DNA of 64,000 bases from Sphingomonas koreensis. Its GTDB lineage: Bacteria; Pseudomonadota; Alphaproteobacteria; Sphingomonadales; Sphingomonadaceae. Position 1 is the first letter of the stretch. Each line of letters opens with the position of its first letter. The notes under the pieces were generated by a model, which was given only the letters and a program-made list of their open reading frames with translations, ran no database searches and was not told where the DNA came from. The stretch is from positions 124,001-188,000 of the forward strand of contig RCZF01000003.1 in the NCBI GenBank assembly GCA_006438735.1, read 5' to 3'. The position numbers were made by a program, and so were the translations under genes. Shown here in pieces: positions 54,372 to 63,221 of this stretch.

Positions 54372-55502
54372 ATGCGCATGACTGGATTGAAGACGATCCT
54401 CATCGCGGCCGGGCTCGCGCTGGCAGGCGCCGGGCCGGCGATCGCGCAGCAAGCCGCGGCCGCGCCGGCGGGGGCGACCGCCACCGCGCCAACCGCGAAC
54501 GCCGCGCCGGCGACCGCTGCGCCGACCAGCCCGTTGCTCGCCGAAGACGGCGCCCCGGCGATGAGCCCGGTGCCGTCGATCGGCCAACCGATCGACGGCA
54601 AGCTGGGGCTCCAGCCGCAGTTCAGCCCCAATGGCCTGCGCGCCGCCTGGATGCACAATGTCATTCTGGTGCCGGTAATCGTCGCGATCTCGGTGTTCGT
54701 GCTGATCCTGCTGCTGTGGTGTGTGGTTCGCTATCGCCGCGCCGCCAATCCGGTGCCGTCGCGCACCTCGCACAACACCACGATCGAGATTTTGTGGACG
54801 CTGATCCCGGTCGTCATTCTGGTGCTGATCGCGGTGCCCTCGATCGGCCTGCTTCAGGCGCAATACAAGCCGGCGCCGAATAACGCGGTCACGCTGAAGG
54901 CGACCGGCAACCAATGGTATTGGACCTACGAATATCCCGATGACGGCGATGTCCAGATCACCTCGAACATCCTGAAGGAAAAGGATGAGGTGCAGCCCGG
55001 CGAGCGATTCCGCACCGATTCGGACGGGCCACGCCTGCTGGCGGTCGACAACCGCGTGGTGCTGCCGGTCGGCGTGCCGATTCGGCTGATCACCACCGCC
55101 GCCGACGTGATCCACAGCTGGGCGGTTCCGGCGTTCTGGATCAAGCTCGATGCGGTTCCCGGTCGGCTCAACGAAACCAGCTTCACGATCGACAAGCCGG
55201 GCCTTTATTTCGGCCAGTGTTCGGAGCTGTGCGGCGCCAATCACGGCTTCATGCCGATCGCCGTCGAAGCGGTGCCGCCGGCGCAGTTTGCCGCGTGGAT
55301 CCGCGCCAAGGGCGGCAAGATGCCAAGCGACGCGAATGCGCCGTCGACGGCCGCCCCGGCGCAGCCCGGCGCCGACGCAGCCGCGGCGCCGTCGGTTCCC
55401 GCCGCCAGCCAGCCGCCCGTCGTTCCGGGCGTCGCCGCCCCCGCCACCACCTCTCAGGGCGCGACCAGCAACGCCCCTGGCGCAGCCAAGTCGGATATTT
55501 GA
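54372..55502 (+). CDS. ctaC: Cytochrome c oxidase subunit II
   Basis: Subunit II of aa3 oxidase carries the CuA centre that accepts electrons from cytochrome c. The protein has 376 residues: a signal peptide (to about 26), an Ala/Pro-rich stretch, two membrane helices (about 95-120 and 138-160) and the periplasmic cupredoxin domain. CuA ligands are seen in [12 protein letters not shown] (His near 240) and [15 protein letters not shown] (Cys, Glu, Cys, His, Met near 279-294). About 60 Ala/Pro/Ser-rich residues follow the domain, an unusual low-complexity tail. It is the first gene of the oxidase operon. Confidence 0.95.
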   Translation: MRMTGLKTILIAAGLALAGAGPAIAQQAAAAPAGATATAPTANAAPATAAPTSPLLAEDGAPAMSPVPSIGQPIDGKLGLQPQFSPNGLRAAWMHNVILVPVIVAISVFVLILLLWCVVRYRRAANPVPSRTSHNTTIEILWTLIPVVILVLIAVPSIGLLQAQYKPAPNNAVTLKATGNQWYWTYEYPDDGDVQITSNILKEKDEVQPGERFRTDSDGPRLLAVDNRVVLPVGVPIRLITTAADVIHSWAVPAFWIKLDAVPGRLNETSFTIDKPGLYFGQCSELCGANHGFMPIAVEAVPPAQFAAWIRAKGGKMPSDANAPSTAAPAQPGADAAAAPSVPAASQPPVVPGVAAPATTSQGATSNAPGAAKSDI

Positions 55503-55505
55503 GCC

Positions 55506-57170
55506 ATGACTGATACCGCCCTCTCCGCCAACGCCTTCGAGGCGCATCACGAGGACGCGCATCATCACGATGCCGATCACAAGCCCGCGTTCTTCCAGCG
55601 TTGGTTCCTGTCGACCAATCACAAGGACATCGGCACGCTCTATCTGATCTTCGCGATCACCGCCGGTATCATCGGCGGCGCGATTTCGGGGATGATGCGC
55701 GCCGAGCTGATGCAGCCCGGCATCCAATATCTGCCGGCCTGGGCGCATGTGCTGTTCGGCAGCCAGGCGACGATCGATCAGGCGCGCGACCTGTGGAACA
55801 TCCTGATCACCGCGCACGGCCTGATCATGGTGTTCTTCATGGTGATGCCGGCGATGATCGGCGGCTTCGGCAACTGGTTCGTCCCGATCATGATCGGCGC
55901 GCCGGACATGGCGTTCCCGCGGATGAACAACATCAGCTTTTGGCTGCTGATTCCGTCGTTCTCGCTCTTACTCGCCTCGCCGTTCTTCGGCGGCGTCGGC
56001 ACCGGCTGGACGATGTATGCGCCGCTCTCGACCTATGGCCAGCCCGGCCCGGCAGTCGACATGGCGATTCTCTCGCTCCATCTCGCCGGCGCATCGTCGA
56101 TCCTCGGCGCGATCAACTTCATCACCACGATCTTCAACATGCGCGCACCGGGCATGACGCTGCACAAGATGCCGCTGTTCGTGTGGTCGATCCTCGTCAC
56201 CGCGTTCCTGCTGCTGCTCGCGCTGCCGGTGCTGGCCGCGGCGATCACCATGCTGCTGACCGATCGTAATTTCGGCACGACCTTCTTCGATCCGGCCGGC
56301 GGCGGCGATCCGATCCTGTTCCAGCATCTGTTCTGGTTCTTCGGCCACCCCGAGGTGTACATCATGATCCTGCCGGGCTTCGGCATGGTCAGCCAGATCA
56401 TCTCGACGTTCAGCCGCAAGCCGGTGTTCGGCTATCTCGGTATGGCCTATGCGATGGTCGCGATCGGCGTGGTCGGTTTCGTCGTCTGGGCGCACCACAT
56501 GTTCACCACCGGGCTGCCGGTCGACGTGAAGATGTATTTCACCGCCGCGACGATGGTGATCGCCGTGCCGACCGGCATCAAGATCTTCTCCTGGATCGCA
56601 ACGATGTGGGGCGGCTCGATCAGCTTCAAGACGCCGATGCTGTGGGCGATCGGCTTCATCTTCATGTTCACGGTCGGCGGCGTGACCGGCGTGGTGCTCG
56701 CCAACGGCGGGATCGACGATTACATGCAGGACACTTACTACGTGGTCGCGCACTTCCACTATGTGCTCAGCCTCGGCGCGGTGTTCAGCCTGTTCGCCGG
56801 CTTCTATTACTGGTTCCCGAAAATGTCGGGCAAGATGTACAACGAGACGCTCGGCCAGATTCACTTCTGGGTGTTCTTCGTCGGCGTGAACGTGCTGTTC
56901 TTCCCGATGCACTTCCTGGGGCTGCAGGGCATGCCGCGGCGCATCCCGGATTACACCGACCAGTTCTCGCAGTGGAACCATGTCGCCACGATCGGCTATA
57001 TGATCATGGCCGGCAGCATGGTGGTGTTCTTCGTCAACCTGATCATCTCTTTCGCCGCCGGCAAGAAAGCCGGGGACAGCCCGTGGGGCGAAGGCGCGAC
57101 GACGCTCGAATGGACCTTGCCGAGCCCGCCGCCCTATCACCAGTTCGAGACGCTGCCGCAGATCGACTGA
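55506..57170 (+). CDS. ctaD: Cytochrome c oxidase subunit I
   Basis: This is the catalytic subunit (554 residues, twelve helices) with haem a, haem a3 and CuB. The [20 protein letters not shown] segment (His-Glu-Tyr cross-link region, near 278) and [12 protein letters not shown] (CuB His pair) are intact, and the haem ligands are in [12 protein letters not shown]. The E in HPEVY marks the A-type D-channel family. It starts three bases after the ctaC stop and is followed by a class E repeat before ctaB. Confidence 0.97.
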   Translation: MTDTALSANAFEAHHEDAHHHDADHKPAFFQRWFLSTNHKDIGTLYLIFAITAGIIGGAISGMMRAELMQPGIQYLPAWAHVLFGSQATIDQARDLWNILITAHGLIMVFFMVMPAMIGGFGNWFVPIMIGAPDMAFPRMNNISFWLLIPSFSLLLASPFFGGVGTGWTMYAPLSTYGQPGPAVDMAILSLHLAGASSILGAINFITTIFNMRAPGMTLHKMPLFVWSILVTAFLLLLALPVLAAAITMLLTDRNFGTTFFDPAGGGDPILFQHLFWFFGHPEVYIMILPGFGMVSQIISTFSRKPVFGYLGMAYAMVAIGVVGFVVWAHHMFTTGLPVDVKMYFTAATMVIAVPTGIKIFSWIATMWGGSISFKTPMLWAIGFIFMFTVGGVTGVVLANGGIDDYMQDTYYVVAHFHYVLSLGAVFSLFAGFYYWFPKMSGKMYNETLGQIHFWVFFVGVNVLFFPMHFLGLQGMPRRIPDYTDQFSQWNHVATIGYMIMAGSMVVFFVNLIISFAAGKKAGDSPWGEGATTLEWTLPSPPPYHQFETLPQID

Positions 57171-57176
57171 GCCATT

Positions 57177-57272
57177 CCCCCTCCCGCTTGCGGGAGGGGC
57201 TAGGGGAGGGCCTGGTTCGGCGCTTCCTCACTAACACGCCCTCCCCCGGCCCCTCCCGCCCGCGGGAGGGGG
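57177..57272. repeat. REP-like palindromic repeat, class E
   Basis: CCCCCTCCCGCTTGCGGGAGGGG (57178-57200) and CCCCTCCCGCCCGCGGGAGGGG (57250-57271) flank an AT-containing spacer, in the same arrangement as 52730-52833. It lies between ctaD and ctaB inside the oxidase operon and stops eleven bases before the ctaB ATG. Confidence 0.85.
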
Positions 57273-57282
57273 GAACATATCG

Positions 57283-58185
57283 ATGACGACCATGACTCGC
57301 CCGCTTGCCGTTCCTGCCGATTGGCGCGATTTCCTGGCTCTGACCAAGCCCGGGGTGATGCGGCTGGTGGTGTTTACCGGCCTATGCGGGATGCTCGCCG
57401 CGCCTGTCGGGATCGATCCGGTGATCGGCTTCACCGCGATCCTGTGCATCGCGCTCGCCGCCGGTGCGGCGGGCGCGCTCAACCAATGGTATGAGAGCGA
57501 TCTCGACGCCAAGATGAAGCGCACGCGCAATCGGCCGTTGCCGGCCGGCCGCATGGATCGCCAGTCGGCGTTGCATTTCGGCGTCGGCCTCAGCTTCTTT
57601 TCGGTCATCCTGATGGGGCTGGCGGTCAATCTGCTGTCGGCGGCGATCCTCGCCGGCTCGATCCTGTTTTACGTGATGATCTACACCGTGTGGCTGAAGC
57701 GCCGCACGCCGCAGAACATCGTGATCGGCGGCGCCGCCGGCGCGTTCCCGCCGCTGATCGGCTGGGCGGCGGCGACCGGCCATGTCACCTTGCTGCCGGT
57801 GCTGCTGTTCGGCCTGATCTTCTTGTGGACGCCGCCGCATTTCTGGGCGCTCGCCTTGTTCGTGCGGCCCGATTACGCCGCTGCCGGCGTGCCGATGCTG
57901 CCGGTCGTCGCCGGCGATCAGGCGACGCGGACGCAGATCGGGCTCTACACCATCCCGATGGTCGCGGTGGCGATCGCGCCCTGGCCGCTCGGCCTGACGC
58001 ATGCGCTGTACGGCCTGGTCGCGATCGCCGCCTCGGCATTCTTCGCGCTGCTCGCCGCTCGCGTCGCGGTGCGCCAGACCGGCGTCGACGATCGCATGCG
58101 CCCGGAAAAACGGCTGTTCGCTTATTCTATCGCCTATCTGTTCATCATGTTCGGCGCGCTGGTGGTCGATCGGTGGCTGGCGTGA
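57283..58185 (+). CDS. ctaB: Protoheme IX farnesyltransferase
   Basis: CtaB (CyoE, COX10) converts haem B to haem O for the oxidase. This 300-residue membrane protein has about nine helices and the prenyltransferase motif [21 protein letters not shown] (about 66-86, with the Asp-rich metal site). The second motif [20 protein letters not shown] and [22 protein letters not shown] are also present. The product is modified further by CtaA, which is not in the window. Its stop overlaps the next start (GTGA). Confidence 0.96.
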   Translation: MTTMTRPLAVPADWRDFLALTKPGVMRLVVFTGLCGMLAAPVGIDPVIGFTAILCIALAAGAAGALNQWYESDLDAKMKRTRNRPLPAGRMDRQSALHFGVGLSFFSVILMGLAVNLLSAAILAGSILFYVMIYTVWLKRRTPQNIVIGGAAGAFPPLIGWAAATGHVTLLPVLLFGLIFLWTPPHFWALALFVRPDYAAAGVPMLPVVAGDQATRTQIGLYTIPMVAVAIAPWPLGLTHALYGLVAIAASAFFALLAARVAVRQTGVDDRMRPEKRLFAYSIAYLFIMFGALVVDRWLA

Positions 58186-58325
58186 CCGCGCCGCATGACG
58201 ATGACGAGGAGCTGATCCGTCGCCGCCAGCGCAGCCGCGCGATCGTCACCGGCTTGCTGCTCGGCGCGCTGGTGGTGCTGTTGTTCGCCATTTCGATCGT
58301 CAAGATCCGATCGGGCACGCCGTGA
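58182..58325 (+). CDS. Small single-span membrane protein of the oxidase operon
   Basis: This 47-residue protein starts at the GTG at 58182 and overlaps both neighbours by four bases (GTGA at each end), strong evidence of real translation. It has an acidic N-terminus ([16 protein letters not shown]) and one membrane helix ([20 protein letters not shown]). Small proteins at this place (between ctaB and ctaG) are common in alphaproteobacteria and are sometimes called CoxF-like. A role as assembly factor or small subunit is inference. Confidence 0.8.
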   Translation: MTAPHDDDEELIRRRQRSRAIVTGLLLGALVVLLFAISIVKIRSGTP

Positions 58326-58876
58326 CGCCGCATCTGCGCACCGCGACCTATGCCGCGATCGGCGTCGCCGCGATGGTCGGCGTCGGCTATGCCAGCGTGC
58401 CGCTCTACCGCATCTTCTGCCAGGCGACCGGGCTCAACGGCACCACGCAGCGCGCGGTGCAGGCGCCCGGCGCGGTCGATCAGCAAGTGCGGGTCGATTT
58501 CGACACCAATGTCGCGCCGACCCTGCCGTGGAAGTTCAGCCCCGAGAACCCGTCAGACACCGTCGATATCGGCGCGCGCGACATGGCGTTCTTCCTCGCC
58601 ACGAACAATTCCGATCATCCGATCACCGGCACCGCGACGTTCAACGTCACCCCCACCGAGGTCGGCAAATATTTCACCAAGATCCAGTGTTTCTGCTTCA
58701 CCCAGCAGACGCTGCAGCCGCACCAGACGCAGCGTATGCCGGTGATCTTCTTCGTCGATCCCAAGATGCTGACCGACCCGGACACGCGCGACATCAAGAC
58801 GATCACGCTCAGCTACACTTTTTACCCGGTGGATTCCGCACAATCGCCGGGCTACAGACCCTCCAACAGCCTTTGA
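58322..58876 (+). CDS. ctaG: Cytochrome c oxidase assembly protein CtaG/Cox11
   Basis: Cox11 inserts copper into the CuB site of subunit I. It has an N-terminal membrane anchor (about 7-25) followed by VPLYRIFCQATGLNGTTQ, a periplasmic immunoglobulin-like domain and the copper motif KIQCFCFTQQTL (Cys near 121 and 123). FFVDP and TLSYTFYPV near the end are conserved. The length of 184 residues and the GTG start overlapping the previous stop are as expected for the operon. Confidence 0.95.
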   Translation: MTPHLRTATYAAIGVAAMVGVGYASVPLYRIFCQATGLNGTTQRAVQAPGAVDQQVRVDFDTNVAPTLPWKFSPENPSDTVDIGARDMAFFLATNNSDHPITGTATFNVTPTEVGKYFTKIQCFCFTQQTLQPHQTQRMPVIFFVDPKMLTDPDTRDIKTITLSYTFYPVDSAQSPGYRPSNSL

Positions 58877-58888
58877 CAGGGAAGCAGC

Positions 58889-59773
58889 ATGGCCGGCGTT
58901 CGACACCATGATTACCATATTCTTCCGGCCAGCCCCTGGCCGCTGATCGGCTCACTTTCGGCGTTCGTAATGGCGGTCGGTGCGATTTGCTGGATGCATA
59001 CCGGCCACGTCGGCCATCCCAACGGCACCGGCTGGCTGTTCTTCGCCGGGCTGTTCGGCGTGCTCGGCACGATGTACGGCTGGTGGCATCAGGTGATCAA
59101 GGAAGCGCATGCCGGCGATCACACGCCGGTCGTGCAGCTCCATTTCCGTTACGGCATGATCCTGTTCATCGCGTCCGAAGTGATGTTCTTCGTCGGCTGG
59201 TTCTGGGCGTTCTTCGATTTCTCGCTGTTCCCGTCGGTGGTCGACACCGTGGGGGGGCAATGGCCGCCCAAGGGGATCGAGGTGATCAACCCGTTCCGCT
59301 TTCCGCTGCTCAACACCATGATCCTGCTGCTGTCGGGCACCACCGTCACCTGGGCGCACCACGCGCTGATCCACGGCGAGCGCGGCGGCGAGAAGACCGG
59401 CCTGTGGGGGCTGATCGGCGTCGGCAACCGCGACGGCGTGCTCAAGGGGCTGTGGTGCACGATCCTGCTCGGGCTCACCTTCAGCTCGATCCAGGCGTAT
59501 GAATATGCGCACGCGCCGTTCGCCTTCAAAGGCATCAATTACGGCGCGTCGTTCTTCATGGCGACCGGCTTCCACGGCTTCCACGTGCTGATCGGCACGA
59601 TCTTCCTGACCGTGAACCTGATCCGCGCCTACAAAGGCGACTTCACCCCGCGGCAGCATTTCGGCTTCGAGGCAGCGGCCTGGTATTGGCATTTCGTCGA
59701 TGTCGTGTGGCTGTTCCTGTTCGTCACCATCTACGTTTGGGGCGGCTGGGGCGCGCCGATCGCGGCCGGTTGA
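58889..59773 (+). CDS. ctaE: Cytochrome c oxidase subunit III
   Basis: Subunit III (294 residues, seven helices) stabilises the oxidase and helps proton uptake. It begins HHDYHILPASPWPLIGSLSAFV, with the PWP motif. Conserved are MILFIASEVMFFVGWFWAFF (about 90-109, carrying the Glu), the TTVTWAHHAL helix and FHGFHVLIGTIFL (about 229-241). The C-terminal VDVVWLFLFVTIYVWGG is intact. A GACAGGG site precedes the start. Its stop overlaps the start of the next gene (TGATG). Confidence 0.96.
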   Translation: MAGVRHHDYHILPASPWPLIGSLSAFVMAVGAICWMHTGHVGHPNGTGWLFFAGLFGVLGTMYGWWHQVIKEAHAGDHTPVVQLHFRYGMILFIASEVMFFVGWFWAFFDFSLFPSVVDTVGGQWPPKGIEVINPFRFPLLNTMILLLSGTTVTWAHHALIHGERGGEKTGLWGLIGVGNRDGVLKGLWCTILLGLTFSSIQAYEYAHAPFAFKGINYGASFFMATGFHGFHVLIGTIFLTVNLIRAYKGDFTPRQHFGFEAAAWYWHFVDVVWLFLFVTIYVWGGWGAPIAAG

Positions 59774-60168
59774 TGGACGCGGGCGGCGGCAGCACGCCGA
59801 CGCCCGCCGCTGAACCGGCGATCGTTCAGGTCGCCCTCCAGGGCCTGTGCCCGCGCTGTGGCGCCAAGACTGCCTTTGTCCGCTTCACGCGTTTCGCCGA
59901 TCGCTGCGCCGCCTGCGGGCTCGATATCGCCGCGTTCAACGTCGGGGACGGGCCGGCGGCGTTCCTGACGCTGATCCTGGGCACGATCGTCGTGGCGCTG
60001 GCGGTGACGCTGCAATTGACGCTCGGCCCGCCCTTATGGGTGCAGATGGCGATCTGGATCCCGGTCACCGCGGCCGGCGTGGTGCTATCGCTGCGCTTCG
60101 CCAAGGGCGCGTTGCTCGCGCTCGAATATCGCAACGCCGCGCGCGAAGGGCGGATCAAGGACAGGTGA
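59773..60168 (+). CDS. DUF983 zinc-ribbon membrane protein
   Basis: This 131-residue protein has a zinc-ribbon-like LCPRCGAKTAF and CAACGLDI pair (Cys near 28, 31, 48, 51). Two membrane helices follow (about 66-85 and 90-110) and a basic tail. DUF983 genes are commonly found between oxidase subunit III and SURF1, as here, so a role in oxidase assembly is likely but not proven. It overlaps both neighbours by one base (TGATG). Confidence 0.88.
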   Translation: MDAGGGSTPTPAAEPAIVQVALQGLCPRCGAKTAFVRFTRFADRCAACGLDIAAFNVGDGPAAFLTLILGTIVVALAVTLQLTLGPPLWVQMAIWIPVTAAGVVLSLRFAKGALLALEYRNAAREGRIKDR

Positions 60169-60812
60169 TGAAGCGCGTGCCGCTCGTGCCGACGATCGTC
60201 GTCACCATCGCGGTGGCGATGATGCTGTGGCTCGGCGTGTGGCAGATCCAGCGGCTGCACTGGAAGGAAGCGCTGCTCGCCCGCTACGCCGCCAACGAGC
60301 GCTTGCCCGAGATCGCGCTGCCGATCGGCCGCAACGACGATAGCGTGCTGTTCCGCAAGGCCAGCGCCTTCTGCCTGCGGCCCGTCTCCTGGTCGAGCGA
60401 GGCGGGGCGCAACGCCGCGGGCACGGTCGGCTGGCGGCAAATCGCCCATTGCGCAACCGGCGCGGAAGGCCCCGGCTTCGCGGTGCAGCTGGGCATTTCG
60501 CCAGACCCCGACGCGCATCCGGCGTGGCGCGGCGGCAAGGTGAGCGGCTTCATCAGCCACGCCCCCGATCATCGTCCGTTGATCGAGATCGCGTTCGGCG
60601 GGGGTGCCCCAAGCGCGCTGATGCTTGTCGCCGATACGCCTGCGCCGGGGCTGGAGGCGAACGCCGGGCCTGATCTGTCGGCGATCCCCAACAACCATTT
60701 CGCCTATGCGATCCAATGGTTCCTGTTCGCGGCGGTCGCGGTAGTGATCTACGGCCTGGCGCTGCGCCGGCGGTGGCGCGGCCCGCTTGTCTCGCCGCGC
60801 TCGCGCGGTTAG
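60168..60812 (+). CDS. SURF1 family oxidase assembly protein
   Basis: SURF1 helps deliver haem a to subunit I. The protein has 214 residues. The first membrane helix is followed by the hallmark LGVWQIQRLHWKEALLARY (about 22-40), and the second helix sits at the C-terminus (AIQWFLFAAVAVVIYGLAL), with NNHFAYAIQW just before it. The central periplasmic part is more diverged than in textbook SURF1. I start at MKRVPLVPT (60168), coupled to the DUF983 stop. Confidence 0.88.
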   Translation: MKRVPLVPTIVVTIAVAMMLWLGVWQIQRLHWKEALLARYAANERLPEIALPIGRNDDSVLFRKASAFCLRPVSWSSEAGRNAAGTVGWRQIAHCATGAEGPGFAVQLGISPDPDAHPAWRGGKVSGFISHAPDHRPLIEIAFGGGAPSALMLVADTPAPGLEANAGPDLSAIPNNHFAYAIQWFLFAAVAVVIYGLALRRRWRGPLVSPRSRG

Positions 60813-60823
60813 GTCGCGCGCCC

Positions 60824-62221
60824 ATGCGCTACATCAGCACCAGAGGCCGCGCGCCCGCGCTCGATTTCCGCGAGGTAACGCTCGCCGGCCTCGCCACCGA
60901 CGGCGGACTGTATCTGCCCGAAAGCTGGCCGAGCCTGTCGCGCGAGGCGATCGCCGGCTTGCGCGGCCTTTCCTACGCCGACACGGCGGTGGAGATCATG
61001 GCCCCGTTCACCGAGGGCGTGCTCGATCGGGAGGCGCTCAAGGCACTGTGCGACCAAGCCTATGGCCGGTTCTCGCACGCTGCGGTGACGCCGCTGGTCC
61101 AGATCGACGCCGATCACTGGCTGCTCGAGCTGTTTCACGGCCCGACGCTGGCGTTCAAGGACGTCGCCTTGCAATTCCTCGGGCTGTTGTTCGAGCGCTT
61201 CCTGGCGGGCTCCAGCGATCATCTGACGGTCGTCGGTGCGACCAGCGGCGATACCGGCTCCGCGGCGATCGACGCGCTCGCCGGCCGCGCGCATGTCGAT
61301 GTGTTCATGCTCCACCCCGCCGGCCGCGTGTCCGACGTGCAGCGCCGGCAGATGACGACGGTGCTTGCGCCCAACATCCACAATATCGCGCTCGAAAACG
61401 CCAGTTTCGACGATGCGCAACACCTCGTGAAGACGATGTTCAACGATTCGACCTTCGCCGGCCGCTTCCGCCTCTCCGCGGTCAATTCGATCAACTGGGC
61501 GCGGTTGATGGCGCAGGTGGTCTATTATTTCTACGCCGCGGTGCGATTGGGCGCACCCGATCGCCCAGTCGCTTTCTCGGTCCCGACGGGCAACTTCGGC
61601 GACGTGTTCGCCGGCTATGTCGCCGCCCGGATGGGGCTGCCGATCGCCAAGCTGATCGTCGCGACGAACGTCAACGACATCCTCCACCGCGCCTTGTCGG
61701 CGGGCGATTATTCGGTCGGCACGGTGACGCCGACGCCATCACCCTCGATGGACATCCAGGTATCGAGCAATTTCGAGCGGCTGCTGTTCGACGTCGGCGC
61801 GCGCGACGGCGCCGCGCTCGCCGAGCAGATGCGCGGCTTCGAAGCGTCGAAGGCGATGCGGCTGACCAATGCGCAGCGTGAGGGCGCGGCGGCGCTGTTC
61901 GCCAGCGAGCGGGTCGATCTCGACGACATGGCGCTGGCGATGCGCTGGGCATGCGACCGCGCCGGGCAAGTGATCGATCCGCATACCGCGATCGGCCTCG
62001 CCGCCGCGCGTCGCGCCGATCTGGGCGACGTGCCGGTAGTGACGCTCGCCACCGCACACCCCGCCAAGTTCCGCGACGCCGTCGAGCGCGCGACCGGAGT
62101 GCGGCCGGCGCTGCCCGGCCGGCTCGGCGACCTGTTCGACCGTGAGGAACGCTATGCGACGCTGCCGGCGAGCTTCGACGCAGTGACCGGCTATATTGCC
62201 GAGCGGGCGGTGGCGCGCTGA
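60824..62221 (+). CDS. thrC: Threonine synthase
   Basis: This PLP enzyme of 465 residues converts O-phosphohomoserine to threonine. Its N-terminus is MRYISTRGRAP. The PLP lysine is in GPTLAFKDVALQFLG (about 106-120), the phosphate loop is GATSGDTGSAAI (about 138-149), and SVPTGNFGDVFAGY (about 252-265) binds the cofactor ring. It lies eleven bases after SURF1, probably at the end of the oxidase transcript, a known arrangement in sphingomonads. The frame upstream of 60824 overlaps SURF1 and is not used. Confidence 0.95.
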   Translation: MRYISTRGRAPALDFREVTLAGLATDGGLYLPESWPSLSREAIAGLRGLSYADTAVEIMAPFTEGVLDREALKALCDQAYGRFSHAAVTPLVQIDADHWLLELFHGPTLAFKDVALQFLGLLFERFLAGSSDHLTVVGATSGDTGSAAIDALAGRAHVDVFMLHPAGRVSDVQRRQMTTVLAPNIHNIALENASFDDAQHLVKTMFNDSTFAGRFRLSAVNSINWARLMAQVVYYFYAAVRLGAPDRPVAFSVPTGNFGDVFAGYVAARMGLPIAKLIVATNVNDILHRALSAGDYSVGTVTPTPSPSMDIQVSSNFERLLFDVGARDGAALAEQMRGFEASKAMRLTNAQREGAAALFASERVDLDDMALAMRWACDRAGQVIDPHTAIGLAAARRADLGDVPVVTLATAHPAKFRDAVERATGVRPALPGRLGDLFDREERYATLPASFDAVTGYIAERAVAR

Positions 62222-62223
62222 CG

Positions 62224-63093
62224 ATGGAGCTTCACACCCTCATCGGCGAGCCCTGGGCGGATTACGGCCTGATCGACTCGGGGAACGGCCGCAAGCTCGA
62301 ACGCTACGGCCGCTTCCGCTTCATCCGACCCGAACCCCAGGCGATGTGGGCGCCGGCATCCGACGACTGGCGCGCCGACGCGGCGTTCGTGCCCGGCTCC
62401 GACGAGGAGGGCGGCGGGCGCTGGGATTACGCGCGCGCCGTCCCCAACGACGGCTGGCCGCTGCGTTGGGACGACGTCACCTTCACCGCGCAGACCACCC
62501 CGTTCCGCCACCTCGGCTTCTTCCCCGACATGGCGCCGGTGTGGACGTGGATGCGCGAGCGCGTTGCCGGCATGGCCGCGCCCGAATGCCTCAACCTGTT
62601 CGGCTATACCGGCGTCGGCACGCTGGCGATGGCCGCCCGGGGCGTGAAGATGGTCCATGTCGATGCGTCGAAGAAATCGGTCGAGGCGGCCAAGGGCAAT
62701 GCGTTGCTCTCGGGCCTTGCCGATGCGCCGGTGCGCTGGCTGATCGACGACGCCGCCAAGTTCGTCGCGCGCGAGGGGCGGCGCGAGCGGCGCTACGACG
62801 GCATCCTGCTCGATCCGCCCAAATACGGCCGCGGCCCGACCGGCGAGATCTGGAAGCTCGAGGAAGGCCTGCCCGGGCTGATCGCCGATTGCCGCAAGCT
62901 GCTCGATGCCGAGTCGCGCTTTCTGTTCCTGACGGTGTACGCGGTGCGCATGTCGGCGCTGGCGATCGGCGAGTTGCTGAACCAGGCGCTCGGCGATCTC
63001 GGCGGCACGATCGAGGCGGGCGAGCTCGCGGTGCGCGAGGAAGCGCGCGGCTTGTTGCTGCCGACCGCGATCTGGGCGCGCTGGCGGCGGTAG
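62224..63093 (+). CDS. Class I SAM-dependent methyltransferase (RlmI/RlmK-like core)
   Basis: This protein has 289 residues. The SAM-binding motif I is LNLFGYTGVGTLAMAARG (about 123-140), followed by VHVDASKKSVEAAKGNALL and motif IV, YDGILLDPPKYGRGPTG. This matches the catalytic domain of 23S rRNA cytosine-5 methyltransferases of the RlmI type, but the N-terminal PUA domain is absent. The target is not certain. It begins two bases after the thrC stop, so it is co-transcribed. Confidence 0.82.
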   Translation: MELHTLIGEPWADYGLIDSGNGRKLERYGRFRFIRPEPQAMWAPASDDWRADAAFVPGSDEEGGGRWDYARAVPNDGWPLRWDDVTFTAQTTPFRHLGFFPDMAPVWTWMRERVAGMAAPECLNLFGYTGVGTLAMAARGVKMVHVDASKKSVEAAKGNALLSGLADAPVRWLIDDAAKFVAREGRRERRYDGILLDPPKYGRGPTGEIWKLEEGLPGLIADCRKLLDAESRFLFLTVYAVRMSALAIGELLNQALGDLGGTIEAGELAVREEARGLLLPTAIWARWRR

Positions 63094-63118
63094 AGTAGGC
63101 CCCTTTCCCATTGGGACC

Positions 63119-63207
63119 GTCACCCCCGCGGAAGCGGGGGCCCAGCTCGTGTCGGTGCGAACATGCGGACCGGTTGGGAGATGGGTCCCCGCGTTCGCGG
63201 GGATGAC
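63119..63207. repeat. REP-like palindromic repeat, class B
   Basis: GTCACCCCCGCGGAAGCGGGGG at the left and CCCCGCGTTCGCGGGGATGAC at the right are inverted, with inner CCCAGCTC and GAGATGGG arms. It lies between convergent methyltransferase and hydrolase genes. The layout is nearly the same as the copy inside ribD. Confidence 0.85.
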
Positions 63208-63221
63208 GGCAGCGCCGACGG

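Noticed and set aside
53592..55817. Long open frame antisense to the oxidase operon, joined upstream of pyrE
   Set aside because: High GC keeps antisense frames open. Only the last 195 codons are pyrE; the rest is Arg/His-rich and antisense to ctaC and ctaD, which carry real motifs.
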